Assembly (NCBI GenBank): GCA_017521195.1
Contig: JAFXGP010000060.1
Span: 29,117-93,116, forward strand
DNA: 64,000 bases
Source: Lachnospiraceae bacterium
Lineage (GTDB): Bacteria; Bacillota; Clostridia; Lachnospirales; Lachnospiraceae
Reading direction: 5' to 3'
Both the position numbers and the translations under genes were made by a program. This document shows, piece after piece, positions 34,330-43,977 of this stretch (positions are counted from its first letter, which is position 1; the number at the start of each line of letters is the position of its first letter). The notes under the pieces are model-generated. The model had not been told where the DNA came from and did not search any database. It saw nothing but the letters and a program-made list of their open reading frames with translations.

Positions 34330-37300
34330 ATGATTTCTAAGTTTAGTGTTAAAAAGCCGTATACTGTATTGGTTGCGGTTATTATGGTAATCATTCTTGG
34401 TGTTGTTTCGTTGACCAAGATGACAACGGACCTTTTACCAAATATCAGTTTGCCATATGTCATTGTAATGACAACATATCCCGGAGCCAGTCCGGAAACT
34501 GTGGAAATGGTGGTTACAAAGCCGGTAGAAGCATCTATGGCTACTATCAGCAATGTGGAAAGTATCAGTTCTACATCAAACGAGAACTATTCCATGGTAA
34601 TTATGGAATTTGCCCAGTCTGCCAATATGGATTCGGCATCATTGGAAATCAGGGAAAGTCTGGACCAGATAAAGAGTTATTGGGATGACTCTATAGGGAA
34701 TCCCATTATTATGAAATTAAATCCGGATATGTTGCCAATCATGGTAGCGGCTGTAGGTGTGGAAGGTATGGATACAGCAGAAATCAGTGATTATACCACC
34801 AACTATCTCGTTCCGGAGTTAGAGAGTATTGAAGGTGTAGCTTCTGCTTCTGCCAGCGGATTATTGCAGGAGAGTGTACACGTGATTATCCGTGAAGATA
34901 AGATTGCAGCCATCAATGAGAAGATTTTCGGTGCGATTGATTCTGAAATGGCAGATGCCAAAAAGGAACTGGAAGATGGACGCAAGGAATTAGCTGACGG
35001 AAAGGCCGAAATTGCCGAAGGATGGCAGGAAATAGATAAGAATCTTGCGGATATGGAAGAAGCCAAACAGGAATTGGCAGATGGTAAAGCCGAGATTAAT
35101 AAACAGAAAAATGATATGGAAACCGGTAAGGAAGAGCTGGAAAAGCAAAAGAAGGCAACTGCTGAAAAACTTGCGACTGCGCAAAAAGAACTTACTGCAA
35201 TTAAGAATCAGATTACTACCGGAAAGGCTGCTTATACTTCCATGATGGTTCCGCTTCAGACTCAGTTGGGACAGATGGAAGCGAAGAAAGCTTTAGTGGA
35301 TTCCGGAGCAAGTAATACATTACTGTCCTTTGATACGACATTAGACAATATAAAGTCACAAGTAGGTGAAAATGTTTATAACAACATGACCATAGAGCAG
35401 TTGAACAATCAACTGGAAGCCATGAGTCAGCCAACCATATCGGATGCGATGTTAGAGCAAATGGGTGTTTCCGAAGAATCTAAGGTCACAGAACTGCACC
35501 AAAAGATAAAGGATGCAGTAGCATTGATAAACAATGATGAGATCGTAATAACACCGGAAGCCTTTGAAGAAATCGAAGCCCAACTGGCACCGCTTCAGGA
35601 ACAAATGGCTGAACTTGAGAAAAATGAAGAAAAAGTGGATGCAGGACTTGCAGAATTAGCAAAAGGCGAAATCGAAGCTGCCACTATGCTTGGCAGTTAT
35701 GATGCGAAATTGTTCTTTGGGGAAACTCAATTAGAAGCTGCAGAATCCCAGATTAAGTCAGGGGAAGAACAATTAGAATCCGGCTTAGAACAGATTGAAT
35801 CTGCAAAAGACCAGTTAAGGGATGCGGAAGAACAGTTAAAAGATGCAGAAAAGCAGATTAATGACGGCTTCAAACAGTTAGAAGAAGCAAGACAAGATGC
35901 TTACCTTTCCGCAGATATGGAAGGTGTTTTAACTGTAGATACCGTGAAGGGATTGTTAACCGCACAGAACTTTTCTATGCCGGGAGGATATGTAACAGAG
36001 GATGGTATAGATTATCTGGTTCGTATCGGTGAAAAACCGGAAAGTACGGAAGAATTGGCATCCATGCCATTAATTAATGTGAATATGGACGGAGTAGAGG
36101 TAATTACTCTGGGAGATGTGGCAGATGTCTTTATGACAGATAACAGTGCGGATATTTATACTAACGTTGACGGTAGTGCCGGAGTTATGGTTTCCATGCA
36201 GAAACAGACCGGATATTCTACCGGAAATGTTTCTGATAAGATTAATGATAAATTTGCAGAAATGATGGAAGAAAATTCAAACCTGAAATTAGTTAACCTG
36301 ATGGATCAGGGTATCTACATTGATATGGTTATGGATTCCATTTTCAGTAATATTATTATAGGCTTTGGTCTTGCAATTATTATTCTGATTCTTTTCTTAA
36401 AGGACTGGAAACCTACTGTAATCATTGCAGTATCTATTCCGATCAGTTTAGTAACAGCCATTGTTTGTATGTATTTTAGCGGAGTAACTCTTAATGTTAT
36501 TTCCTTATCCGGTCTGGCACTGGGTATTGGTATGTTGGTAGATAACTCTATCGTAGTAATTGAAAATATTTACCGACTCCGTAACTTGGGATATTCTATG
36601 AAAGAGGCTGCTACGGAAGGAAGTAAGGAAGTAGCCGGAGCTATTGCAGCATCTACATTAACAACCGTATGTGTATTCTTACCGATTGTATTCACAGAGG
36701 GAATTACACGACAGCTGTTTGTAGATATGGGATTAACTATCGGATATTCCTTAGTAGCAAGTTTGGTAATTGCTTTAACTGTAGTACCTGCTATGGCATC
36801 CAAAGTGTTAACCACTACTAAAGATCCAACTCAGGGTGGTATCACAGAGAAGTTGGGTAGTTGGTACAGTAAGATTTTGGATAAGTGTTTAAATATAAAA
36901 GCTCTGATTCTTATTGCTTCACTGGTTCTTTTAGTAGTAAGTGCTTTATTATCTATTTCTAAAGGAACGGCATTTATGCCTGAAATGGACAGTAATCAGT
37001 TAAGTATGACAGTAACTTTACCAAAGGATACACCATTGGAAGATACTGCAAAAGTAACGGATGAAATTGTAGAGAGACTTAGTACGATTGAAGATGTTGA
37101 AAATATTGGTGCTATGCTTGGAAGTGGTTCCATGAGTCTTACGGGTGGTGAAAGTGAAGGAACTAACTCTACAGTAATCTATGTAACCACCAAAGAAAAG
37201 AAATCAAAGACCAATCAGGAATTGGCAAAAGACATAGAGGCAATGATGGCAGACTTGGAAGATGTGGAACTTTCCATTCAGACAGCAGCTATGGATATGA

Positions 37301-38412
37301 CAGCACTTTCCGGTTCAGGTATCAGTATTCAGGTTCGTGGACGTGAATTGGATACCTTGCAGGAGATTGCGAAGGAAGTAGCAGGTATTGTGGAAACTGT
37401 AGAGGGAACAGCAGAGGTTTCTGATGGTATGGAAGAGGCTACCGGAGAGGTAAGAGTATTGGTTGACCGTCAGAAGGCAATGGATTACAGTCTCACCGTT
37501 GGACAGATTTTTAATCAGTTATATAGCAAACTGGCATCTCCTACCAGTGCTACTACATTAACAACAGAAATCAAGGAATATGACGTATACGTTATCAATG
37601 AAAAAGATAACTCTATGACTCGTGAAGATTTGAAAAATATTATGTTGGACACTACAGATAAGGATGGAAAGAAAGTAAGAATTCCATTATCTGAAGTAGC
37701 CGAATTTGAATCCAAAGAAAGTTTAAAAGCTATCAACCGTTCAGAACAGACCAGATACATTTCTGTATCTGCAGCGATTGCTGACGGATACAACGTAGGT
37801 CTGGTTTCTACAGAGGTGGAAAATATATTAAAGGATTATGAACTTCCAAGTGGTTACAGTCTTCATTTCAGTGGCGAAAATGAGATGATTATGGAAGCTA
37901 TGGAACAGTTGATGTTAATGTTGGTATTAGCAGTTGCCTTTATGTATTTAATTATGGTAGCTCAGTTCCAGTCATTGTTATCACCGTTTATCATTATGTT
38001 TACGTTGCCGTTAGCTTTTACCGGAGGTTTCTTTGCTCTATATATTACAAACAGTGAAGTCAGTGTAATCTCTGTAATTGGATTTATTATGCTGGCAGGT
38101 ATTATTGTAAACAATGGTATTGTATTGGTAGACTACATTAATCAGTTGAGAGAAAGAGGAATGGAAAAGAGAGAAGCTATTCTGGAAGCGGGAAGAACAA
38201 GACTTCGTCCGGTATTAATGACAGCTTTGACAACTATTTTCGGACTTATGGCTATGGTATTTTCTACCGGTATGGGTGCGGATTTATCCAAACCTATGGC
38301 TTTGGTAACTATTGGTGGTCTTACCTACGGTACTCTATTGACCTTATTGGTAATACCATGTATCTATGATATCTTCCACAGGGAAAAGAAGAAAATAGAG
38401 GTTGACATATAA
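34330..38412 (+). CDS. RND (HAE1/AcrB-like) exporter with large coiled-coil insert
   Basis: The 1360-residue protein has AcrB-type layout: a first helix at residues 12-30, a porter region, a block of helices (about 672-850) containing GMLVDNSIVVIEN, a second porter region and a final block with VAQFQSLLSPF and GIIVNNGIVLVDY. The proton-relay aspartates of AcrB read DN here, so one acid of the pair is kept. Between about residues 205 and 540 a Lys/Glu/Ala-rich coiled coil is inserted in the first porter domain, with repeats of the type EDGRKELADGKAEI. No adaptor or outer-membrane gene is adjacent, as expected in a Gram-positive. Substrate unknown. The stop overlaps the promoter of the tRNA gene. 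Confidence 0.9.
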   Translation: MISKFSVKKPYTVLVAVIMVIILGVVSLTKMTTDLLPNISLPYVIVMTTYPGASPETVEMVVTKPVEASMATISNVESISSTSNENYSMVIMEFAQSANMDSASLEIRESLDQIKSYWDDSIGNPIIMKLNPDMLPIMVAAVGVEGMDTAEISDYTTNYLVPELESIEGVASASASGLLQESVHVIIREDKIAAINEKIFGAIDSEMADAKKELEDGRKELADGKAEIAEGWQEIDKNLADMEEAKQELADGKAEINKQKNDMETGKEELEKQKKATAEKLATAQKELTAIKNQITTGKAAYTSMMVPLQTQLGQMEAKKALVDSGASNTLLSFDTTLDNIKSQVGENVYNNMTIEQLNNQLEAMSQPTISDAMLEQMGVSEESKVTELHQKIKDAVALINNDEIVITPEAFEEIEAQLAPLQEQMAELEKNEEKVDAGLAELAKGEIEAATMLGSYDAKLFFGETQLEAAESQIKSGEEQLESGLEQIESAKDQLRDAEEQLKDAEKQINDGFKQLEEARQDAYLSADMEGVLTVDTVKGLLTAQNFSMPGGYVTEDGIDYLVRIGEKPESTEELASMPLINVNMDGVEVITLGDVADVFMTDNSADIYTNVDGSAGVMVSMQKQTGYSTGNVSDKINDKFAEMMEENSNLKLVNLMDQGIYIDMVMDSIFSNIIIGFGLAIIILILFLKDWKPTVIIAVSIPISLVTAIVCMYFSGVTLNVISLSGLALGIGMLVDNSIVVIENIYRLRNLGYSMKEAATEGSKEVAGAIAASTLTTVCVFLPIVFTEGITRQLFVDMGLTIGYSLVASLVIALTVVPAMASKVLTTTKDPTQGGITEKLGSWYSKILDKCLNIKALILIASLVLLVVSALLSISKGTAFMPEMDSNQLSMTVTLPKDTPLEDTAKVTDEIVERLSTIEDVENIGAMLGSGSMSLTGGESEGTNSTVIYVTTKEKKSKTNQELAKDIEAMMADLEDVELSIQTAAMDMTALSGSGISIQVRGRELDTLQEIAKEVAGIVETVEGTAEVSDGMEEATGEVRVLVDRQKAMDYSLTVGQIFNQLYSKLASPTSATTLTTEIKEYDVYVINEKDNSMTREDLKNIMLDTTDKDGKKVRIPLSEVAEFESKESLKAINRSEQTRYISVSAAIADGYNVGLVSTEVENILKDYELPSGYSLHFSGENEMIMEAMEQLMLMLVLAVAFMYLIMVAQFQSLLSPFIIMFTLPLAFTGGFFALYITNSEVSVISVIGFIMLAGIIVNNGIVLVDYINQLRERGMEKREAILEAGRTRLRPVLMTALTTIFGLMAMVFSTGMGADLSKPMALVTIGGLTYGTLLTLLVIPCIYDIFHREKKKIEVDI

Positions 38413-38430
38413 ATAGTCATGTGGTAATAT
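38402..38430 (+). promoter_or_regulatory. tRNA-Thr promoter
   Basis: TTGACA (38402-38407), a 17-base spacer and TAATAT (38425-38430). The -35 lies inside the last codons of the exporter gene. Confidence 0.65.
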
Positions 38431-38452
38431 ATCACTCGTTAGTGATATATTA
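38425..38452 (+). repeat. Perfect 12-bp inverted repeat overlapping the tRNA promoter -10
   Basis: The arms 38425-38436 and 38441-38452 are exact complements around CGTT. No T run follows. It may be the 3' end hairpin of the exporter transcript or a control site on the tRNA promoter. Confidence 0.6.
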
Positions 38453-38458
38453 CACTAT

Positions 38459-38531
38459 GCTGCTATAGCACAGTCGGTAGTGCGTCGCATTGGTAGTGCG
38501 GAGGTCGCGGGTCCGATTCCCGCTAGCAGCT
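38459..38531 (+). tRNA. tRNA-Thr (anticodon GGT)
   Basis: It folds as a full cloverleaf. The acceptor GCTGCTA pairs with TAGCAGC, D stem GCAC with GTGC, anticodon stem TCGCA with TGCGG (one T-G pair) and T stem GCGGG with CCCGC. The anticodon loop TTGGTAG gives GGT. CCA is not encoded. A terminator follows. Confidence 0.95.
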
Positions 38532-38533
38532 GT

Positions 38534-38567
38534 AAAAAGCCCTTGAGTAGTCAGGGGCTTTTTCTTT
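38534..38567 (+). terminator. Terminator of tRNA-Thr
   Basis: AAAAAGCCC pairs with GGGGCTTTTT around a short loop, followed by a T-rich tail directly after the tRNA 3' end. Confidence 0.85.
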
Positions 38568-38700
38568 TGCTCATTTCTATAGAATTAGATTGAAAAAAAT
38601 AGACATAACACTTATAATAAAATATAGTATTTAAGTTAAAAATTATATTAAAACAGAACATAGTGATTGGATAATTTAAGAGAAATGGGAGGATATAAAA

Positions 38701-39195
38701 ATGGCATTTTTTGATAATTTAAGCGGTATGCTTGCGGGAAAAGGGAAAGAAGCAGCTGATGCGGCTAAGAAAGTGGCTGAAATTGCTAATTTAAAGGGTA
38801 AAATCAGTGGTCTTGAAGTGGAAATTAAGAAAAACTACTACAAAATTGGAAAAGCATATTATGAAGCATATAAAGCAGCAGAAGTGACTTGTGAATTTGA
38901 AGAATATGTACAGGCAATTCGTGATGCTATGAAATCTGTAGAAGAATTACAGTATAAGGTAAATGAATTAAAGGGTGAAGTAGAGTGTAAAGGCTGTGGT
39001 AGTCAGATTAAGGCTCAGAGCGCATACTGTCCTAATTGCGGAACAAAAGTAGAAGTTGAGTTCTTTGATGAAGAAGATGAAGTTGCAGAAGATGGTTTTG
39101 AAGTAGTAACAAATAACGACGAAGACAACTTTGAAGTAGTAGCCAGTGATGATGAAGTAGAGGAATTGGAAGAAGTAGAAGAAATTGTAGAATAG
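38701..39195 (+). CDS. Coiled-coil protein with zinc ribbon and acidic tail
   Basis: The 164-residue protein has a helical, Lys/Glu-rich N-terminal half (residues 1-95), a double-knuckle zinc ribbon (CKGCGS, then CPNCGTK at about 100-120) and a C-terminal tail rich in Asp, Glu and Val. GGGAGG precedes the start. Such zinc-ribbon plus helix proteins are common in Lachnospiraceae, but I know of no assigned function. The acidic tail contains an imperfect repeat (FEVVTNNDEDNFEVVASDDE). It stands alone. Confidence 0.75.
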   Translation: MAFFDNLSGMLAGKGKEAADAAKKVAEIANLKGKISGLEVEIKKNYYKIGKAYYEAYKAAEVTCEFEEYVQAIRDAMKSVEELQYKVNELKGEVECKGCGSQIKAQSAYCPNCGTKVEVEFFDEEDEVAEDGFEVVTNNDEDNFEVVASDDEVEELEEVEEIVE

Positions 39196-39232
39196 TATTT
39201 CAAACCATTCTAAAAAAGATAAGAGAAAAAAT

Positions 39233-39284
39233 ATGGCGCATGATACCATTTGTTGAACGGGTTGGTATTATGCGCCATTATTTG
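39233..39284 (+). terminator. Strong hairpin terminator
   Basis: A 16-bp stem with one G-T pair (39233-39248 with 39263-39278) follows the zinc-ribbon gene and is trailed by TATTTG. It may serve both convergent genes. Confidence 0.7.
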
Positions 39285-39293
39285 TGCGATAAG

Positions 39294-39310
39294 CCAAGCA
39301 TAATGCTTGG
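39294..39310 (-). terminator. Short hairpin after the hydrolase gene
   Basis: CCAAGCA-TAA-TGCTTGG forms a 7-bp stem 14 bases after the minus-strand hydrolase stop. It is a weak candidate terminator, with no clear T run. Confidence 0.4.
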
Positions 39311-39324
39311 GTGGTAAATAGAAT

Positions 39325-40263
39325 TTAATTGGAAGAAAGTACATTTTTCATCCAACGATATAAATCCTGATAGACCTGATCGCGGTCGGTTTCGTTTAGA
39401 ATTTCATGTCGGTCGGTAGGATATAATTTTACGGCTACACTTTTCATACCTGCAGTTCTAAACATATCAACAGCCTTCAAAACTCCTTTTCCATAATCAC
39501 CTACAGGATCATCTTCTCCTGCTACAAAGAAAACAGGAAGTTCTTTTGGCATGTTGGATAATAAGGTTTTATCATAAAGTCTGGAAATTCCGGTAAACAT
39601 ATTGTAATAAGCATTTACGGTAAAAATAAAGTTACAACGTTCATCTGCTACATATTTATCTACAATTTCCGTATCTTTAGACAACCAATCCTTGCTAGTT
39701 CTGGCAGGCTCAAAATGTTTATTATAACTGCCGAAAGCAATATTGTTAATAAAACCGCAACGATATTTCCAACCTTTGAAAAGGGCAACAACCGTGGTTA
39801 AAAGGCGGCCGGACTGCACCAATGCAAGAGGCTGGCAACCGGTACCCATAATAATGGCACCGGTTAATTCGTTACCGAATTCACACAGATATTGTCTTGC
39901 ATAGAAAGAACCCATACTATGTCCTAATAAGAAATAAGGAATATCAGGATATTTTTCTTTTGTAATTTTAGTAAGCTGATAGACATCACATAAGACAGCA
40001 CGGTTTCCGTCTTCTTTTGCAAAATAACCCCATTCCTCTTTGGAATTTACTGATTGCCCATGTCCTAAATGATCATTTCCGGTAACCAAAAATCCTTTAG
40101 AACATAAGAATAAAGCAAATGCTTCATATCTTTCTATATATTCTACCATTCCATGAGCAATTTGCAGGATGGCTTTGATTTCGCCATCGGGAATATATCT
40201 TACGGCATGAATTTTAGTAATTTTAGAAGTTGAGTCGTAATAAAATTCTTCTTTACGAGCCAT
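39325..40263 (-). CDS. Alpha/beta hydrolase, monoacylglycerol lipase/lysophospholipase type
   Basis: The 312-residue serine hydrolase of the Hydrolase_4 family has LQIAHGMVEYIERYEAFA (oxyanion region), NDHLGHGQS, nucleophile Ser116 in GHSMGS, acid Asp in VAGEDDPVGDYG and His in YPTDRHEIL. The set is complete. The family hydrolyses lysophospholipids or monoacylglycerols, with a cytosolic location expected since no signal peptide is seen. It lies 16 bases downstream of the penicillin-binding protein gene on the same strand and is probably co-transcribed with it. Confidence 0.9.
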   Translation of the reverse strand: MARKEEFYYDSTSKITKIHAVRYIPDGEIKAILQIAHGMVEYIERYEAFALFLCSKGFLVTGNDHLGHGQSVNSKEEWGYFAKEDGNRAVLCDVYQLTKITKEKYPDIPYFLLGHSMGSFYARQYLCEFGNELTGAIIMGTGCQPLALVQSGRLLTTVVALFKGWKYRCGFINNIAFGSYNKHFEPARTSKDWLSKDTEIVDKYVADERCNFIFTVNAYYNMFTGISRLYDKTLLSNMPKELPVFFVAGEDDPVGDYGKGVLKAVDMFRTAGMKSVAVKLYPTDRHEILNETDRDQVYQDLYRWMKNVLSSN

Positions 40264-40279
40264 GTATTTTATCTCCTGT

Positions 40280-43012
40280 TTATTGTCCTGCAGCAGCAGC
40301 TTCGGCAGCTTGCTGAGCAGCCAGATTTCTTGCCTCTATTTCTGCACGGTGTTGGGCAATTATCGCATCCTTATTAGGGTCAGCCATGAAAGCATCTGTA
40401 TGCGGACAATAATTGTAGCTGACAGTAACTTCGTTTACAGTACCATCCGGATTCACACTGCCGGCAATGGTAGTAGAACCATCAGGGTTCTGGCTTGTAG
40501 TGGAACCGGTGAAACTTGTTGCAGCAACTCCGGAGGAACCCTGTAAAAGAGACGGATGTTCCGGAGGAGGTAATTCAAAGATACCTTCTGTTTTAAATGG
40601 GCAGTTAGTACATGCAGGCTGGTTTGAATAATAGCAAAGAGCACCCTGATAGTGTACGTTACAAGCTTCTGTTGGTACGGTTCCTTCTTCAAAATATTCT
40701 GTTTTTAAAGTTCCGTCACAAATTCCCGGCAATGGTAATTTACCAGAACGGGCACATACGGTTGCCCGAACAATGTTTGCCGGTGCTTCAAAGGATTTTG
40801 AAGGAAGATCTTCATGGATTGCGGACATAACCTTTTTCCACATGGTTTTGGAAAGGGAAAGTCCGGCTCCGGAAAGTTTGGTGTTGTTATCGTCATATCC
40901 GGTCCAGGTTGTGGCTGTATAGTAAGGTGTATAACCTGCAAACCATACATCCAGGTCATCGGTTGCAGTACCTGTTTTACCTGCAGTAGCCATTCCCTTA
41001 AAGTTTGCAGCAGTACCGGTACCACGGATTAAAGTATCTTCCATTGCATTTGTTAACAGGTAAGCAGTAGTTTCTTTAAATACCTGTCTTGTGTTACTGG
41101 TAGTATTGTCTAAAATAATATTGCCGTCATAATCAACGACTTTTGTATATAATTTAGGTTCGATATAAGTTCCGCCGTTAGCGATGCAGGCATAGGCTGC
41201 ATTTAATTCCAGATTGGTTACACCATTGGTCAGACCACCTAAGGATAAGGTCTGCTGAATATCGGAGTAGATTTTCCCGTTAATTTCTTTGGCAACTTCC
41301 AAAGTGGAAAAACCTAAATTTTCCAGATAAGCAAAGCCTAACTGTGGTGTAATCTGGGTAATGGTTTTTACAGCTACAATATTCAAAGAGTTATAAATAC
41401 CTTCTCGGATGGACATCAATCCACGGTAAGGAGTTGCAGAGTTACTGTACCAGTTACGTACCGGTGTACCATCATAATAGCAGAAAGGTGCATCGTTGAT
41501 GATGGATGCAAGTGTAAATCCGCCGCTGTCGATAGCAGGACCGAAGGATGCTAATAATTTAAAAGTAGATCCCGGTGGTCTGGTGGTAGCAGTGGCACGG
41601 TTTAAAGTACGGCTCTTGTCTTTAGTTCCGCGCCCGCCGATCATAGCTACAACATGACCTGTACTCTGGTCGGCAACCGTAAGAGATACCTGTGGCTGTG
41701 GAGTTAATTCAATACTTTCAGCCAGAATATCATCGCCTTCTTCCAAGACTGCTGCCTGGTAAATCTCTATATCTGCATAAGCATCTTCATGAGAAGAATA
41801 TAAAAGGTTAAAGTTTTTCTTTCCGTTTTCGCGGAAATATTTACGATACATTTCTTTACTGTGATTTACTGTTTCTCCATTGGCTTTTTTGATGGTTAAA
41901 CGATAGTCTAAAGCCCATTTGCTGTTTTCAGGATAGTTTTCTTCGTTGGAGTAAATCTCATCACAGATTGCCTGAATGTCAGGGTCTTGTGTGGAATAGA
42001 TTTTTAAACCACCGGAATATAACAGGGTATAAGCCTGAGTGTCATTGTATCCGGCAGCCAGTAAATCTTCATAAACCTGCTCTGTTACAGCATCATCAAA
42101 ATAAGAAGTAATGGTAGTATCACCGGCCACTTCATTGGTAGTCTTGATTCTGCTGTATGGATCATCGGCCATAGCATCATCATATTCGCTCTGGGAAATA
42201 TACCCTTGCTCTAACATATTGTTTAAAACTTTGGTTCTTCTTTTGGCATTTTCATCAGGATGGCTGATTGGATTGTATCGGGAAGGGTTTTTAGTAATAC
42301 CTGCCAAAACTGCACATTCAGAGAGATTTAAATCCTGAACCTGCTTATTAAAATAACGTAAAGAAGCAGCCTGAACACCTAAGGTGTTTTGTCCTAAGTT
42401 AATGGTGTTCATGTAATTTACAAGAATAGTATTTTTGTCCATCTGTTTTTCCAGTTCGATAGCCAGATACTGTTCCTGAATTTTACGTTTTAATTTTTCT
42501 GCAAAGCTTTCTTCGGAAACCCAGTCTGTAAACACAATGTTTTTCAAAAGCTGCTGAGTAATGGTACTGGCACCTTCGGAGAAATTAAATTTATTTTTAA
42601 CCCCTACCATAAAGGCACGAATGATACCTTTGATGTCGATACCATTATGTTCATAGAAACGTTCGTCTTCCAGTGCCACGAAAGCATGGGCAAGATCTTC
42701 TGGGATTTTATCCATGGATACCGGAATACGGTTAGAGTTGGATGCTACCAACTTAGCAGTCTGATTTCCCTCACTGTCATAAATGAAAGTGGAAAATTTG
42801 GTAGGTGCAACAGTCATTTCAGAAATATCAGGAGAGGAATCAATCACTCCCTTGATAATTCCGACAGCACCACTGGCTGCAATAATTCCGCCGGAAATAA
42901 ATACCACTAAGAATACTTTTAAAAAGATTAAAGCAATCTTTTTGCCCCATTTTGAGGACTTTGCATTTAAGTCCTTCTGTTTCTCGGTGACACCTTTTTT
43001 GCCATAATTCAT
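40280..43012 (-). CDS. Class A penicillin-binding protein (glycosyltransferase/transpeptidase)
   Basis: This bifunctional enzyme polymerises and crosslinks peptidoglycan at the outer membrane face. The 910-residue product has a short cytoplasmic part, one membrane helix (about 28-55), a GT51 domain (ALEDERFYEHNGID, EGASTITQQLLKN, KRKIQEQYLAIELE) and a transpeptidase with Ser482 in PPGSTFKLL, SLN in YNSLNIVAV and AGKTGTATD. The tail is Thr/Ser/Ala-rich and ends in an Ala/Glu/Gln segment. AAGGAGG precedes the start. It resembles PBP1A. Confidence 0.95.
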   Translation of the reverse strand: MNYGKKGVTEKQKDLNAKSSKWGKKIALIFLKVFLVVFISGGIIAASGAVGIIKGVIDSSPDISEMTVAPTKFSTFIYDSEGNQTAKLVASNSNRIPVSMDKIPEDLAHAFVALEDERFYEHNGIDIKGIIRAFMVGVKNKFNFSEGASTITQQLLKNIVFTDWVSEESFAEKLKRKIQEQYLAIELEKQMDKNTILVNYMNTINLGQNTLGVQAASLRYFNKQVQDLNLSECAVLAGITKNPSRYNPISHPDENAKRRTKVLNNMLEQGYISQSEYDDAMADDPYSRIKTTNEVAGDTTITSYFDDAVTEQVYEDLLAAGYNDTQAYTLLYSGGLKIYSTQDPDIQAICDEIYSNEENYPENSKWALDYRLTIKKANGETVNHSKEMYRKYFRENGKKNFNLLYSSHEDAYADIEIYQAAVLEEGDDILAESIELTPQPQVSLTVADQSTGHVVAMIGGRGTKDKSRTLNRATATTRPPGSTFKLLASFGPAIDSGGFTLASIINDAPFCYYDGTPVRNWYSNSATPYRGLMSIREGIYNSLNIVAVKTITQITPQLGFAYLENLGFSTLEVAKEINGKIYSDIQQTLSLGGLTNGVTNLELNAAYACIANGGTYIEPKLYTKVVDYDGNIILDNTTSNTRQVFKETTAYLLTNAMEDTLIRGTGTAANFKGMATAGKTGTATDDLDVWFAGYTPYYTATTWTGYDDNNTKLSGAGLSLSKTMWKKVMSAIHEDLPSKSFEAPANIVRATVCARSGKLPLPGICDGTLKTEYFEEGTVPTEACNVHYQGALCYYSNQPACTNCPFKTEGIFELPPPEHPSLLQGSSGVAATSFTGSTTSQNPDGSTTIAGSVNPDGTVNEVTVSYNYCPHTDAFMADPNKDAIIAQHRAEIEARNLAAQQAAEAAAAGQ

Positions 43013-43085
43013 GTATTATGCCTCCTTAGATTAATATAAAGGTTTTATTTTTGAGTTAAGAGCCTAGATAGGCATTATTTATAAG

Positions 43086-43094
43086 ATTATAGCA
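43086..43094 (-). promoter_or_regulatory. Extended -10 promoter of the penicillin-binding protein gene
   Basis: On the minus strand TGCTATAAT is a perfect extended -10, about 70 bases before the start codon. No good -35 is seen, which is acceptable for this class. Confidence 0.5.
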
Positions 43095-43235
43095 AAAAAA
43101 AACAGGTAAATAAAGGTTTTTCTTAATTATTAAGAATTGTACACAAAATCTTTTCAAATTATACTGAATTGTGCTAAAATATTAGGATAGTAAGGTGAAT
43201 AGTCATATACAATATAATAAACCAGAGGTTACTTA

Positions 43236-43889
43236 GTGAATAATATAGAAAAAAATGAAATCCGTGCCCCTTATAAAATTGTAATAGAAGGCGGCGAAGG
43301 TGAAATTGTTGAAAAAAAATCTCGTTTTATAGCAACTGTACAGCCTGTGGAATCAGAAGAGGAAGCCGTTGCTTTCATAGATGCCATGAAGAAAAAATAT
43401 TGGGATGCCAGACATAATTGCAGTGCTTTTGTAATCGGAAGTAAAAATGAAATTACAAGATGCAGTGATGACGGAGAACCAAGCGGGACCGCAGGACGTC
43501 CTATGTTGGAAGTTCTGTTGGGACAGGAAGTGCATAATGTGGCTGTGGTGGTAACCAGATATTTTGGCGGAGTACTTTTAGGAACCGGAGGTTTGGTCAG
43601 AGCTTATACGAAAGCAGTACAGGAAGGATTAGCGAACAGTCAGATTGCGACACTTGCTTTCGGAACAAAGGTAAAGATAGAAACAGATTATAACGGAATC
43701 GGTAAATTACAATATATTTTAGGTAAGGCAGGAGTTTCCATTGGAAATTCAGAATATACAGATGTTGTTACTTTGGAAGTATTTTTGTTACAGGAACAAA
43801 AAGAAGGCATTTTAAAAGAAATGACGGAAGCAACTGCAGGAAAATGTAGATTTGAAGAAATAGAGAGCAAATACGAGTTGTTATTATAA
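43236..43889 (+). CDS. yigZ: YigZ/IMPACT family protein
   Basis: The 217-residue product has the UPF0029 N-domain (KKSRFIATVQPVESEEEA, DARHNCSAF, SDDGEPSGTAGRPMLEVL, VVTRYFGGVLLGTGGLVRAY) and a C-terminal ferredoxin-like domain. The family is widespread; the eukaryotic relative IMPACT modulates translation control, and the bacterial role is unclear. GTG at 43236 is taken as start because AGAGG lies 7 bases upstream and no ATG fits. A minus-strand gene diverges on its left. Confidence 0.9.
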   Translation: MNNIEKNEIRAPYKIVIEGGEGEIVEKKSRFIATVQPVESEEEAVAFIDAMKKKYWDARHNCSAFVIGSKNEITRCSDDGEPSGTAGRPMLEVLLGQEVHNVAVVVTRYFGGVLLGTGGLVRAYTKAVQEGLANSQIATLAFGTKVKIETDYNGIGKLQYILGKAGVSIGNSEYTDVVTLEVFLLQEQKEGILKEMTEATAGKCRFEEIESKYELLL

Positions 43890-43977
43890 AAACCCATATA
43901 AATAAGATGAAATAGGTATGGGAATAAGCGGCATTGGTGCGAGAGGGTACTTGGCAGCAGAAAGGACGGTAAATTCT

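Noticed and set aside
35045-35245. Basic Lys/Arg-rich frame inside the RND exporter
   Set aside because: It is an out-of-frame reading of the coiled-coil insert repeats.
38459-38531. tRNA-Thr as a second integration site
   Set aside because: The gene is complete, with its own terminator directly after it, and no repeated 3' end or mobile gene was seen nearby.
43918-43977. Upstream extension of mgtE
   Set aside because: The added 20 residues are not conserved in the family and the ribosome site AAAGGA lies just before the later ATG.
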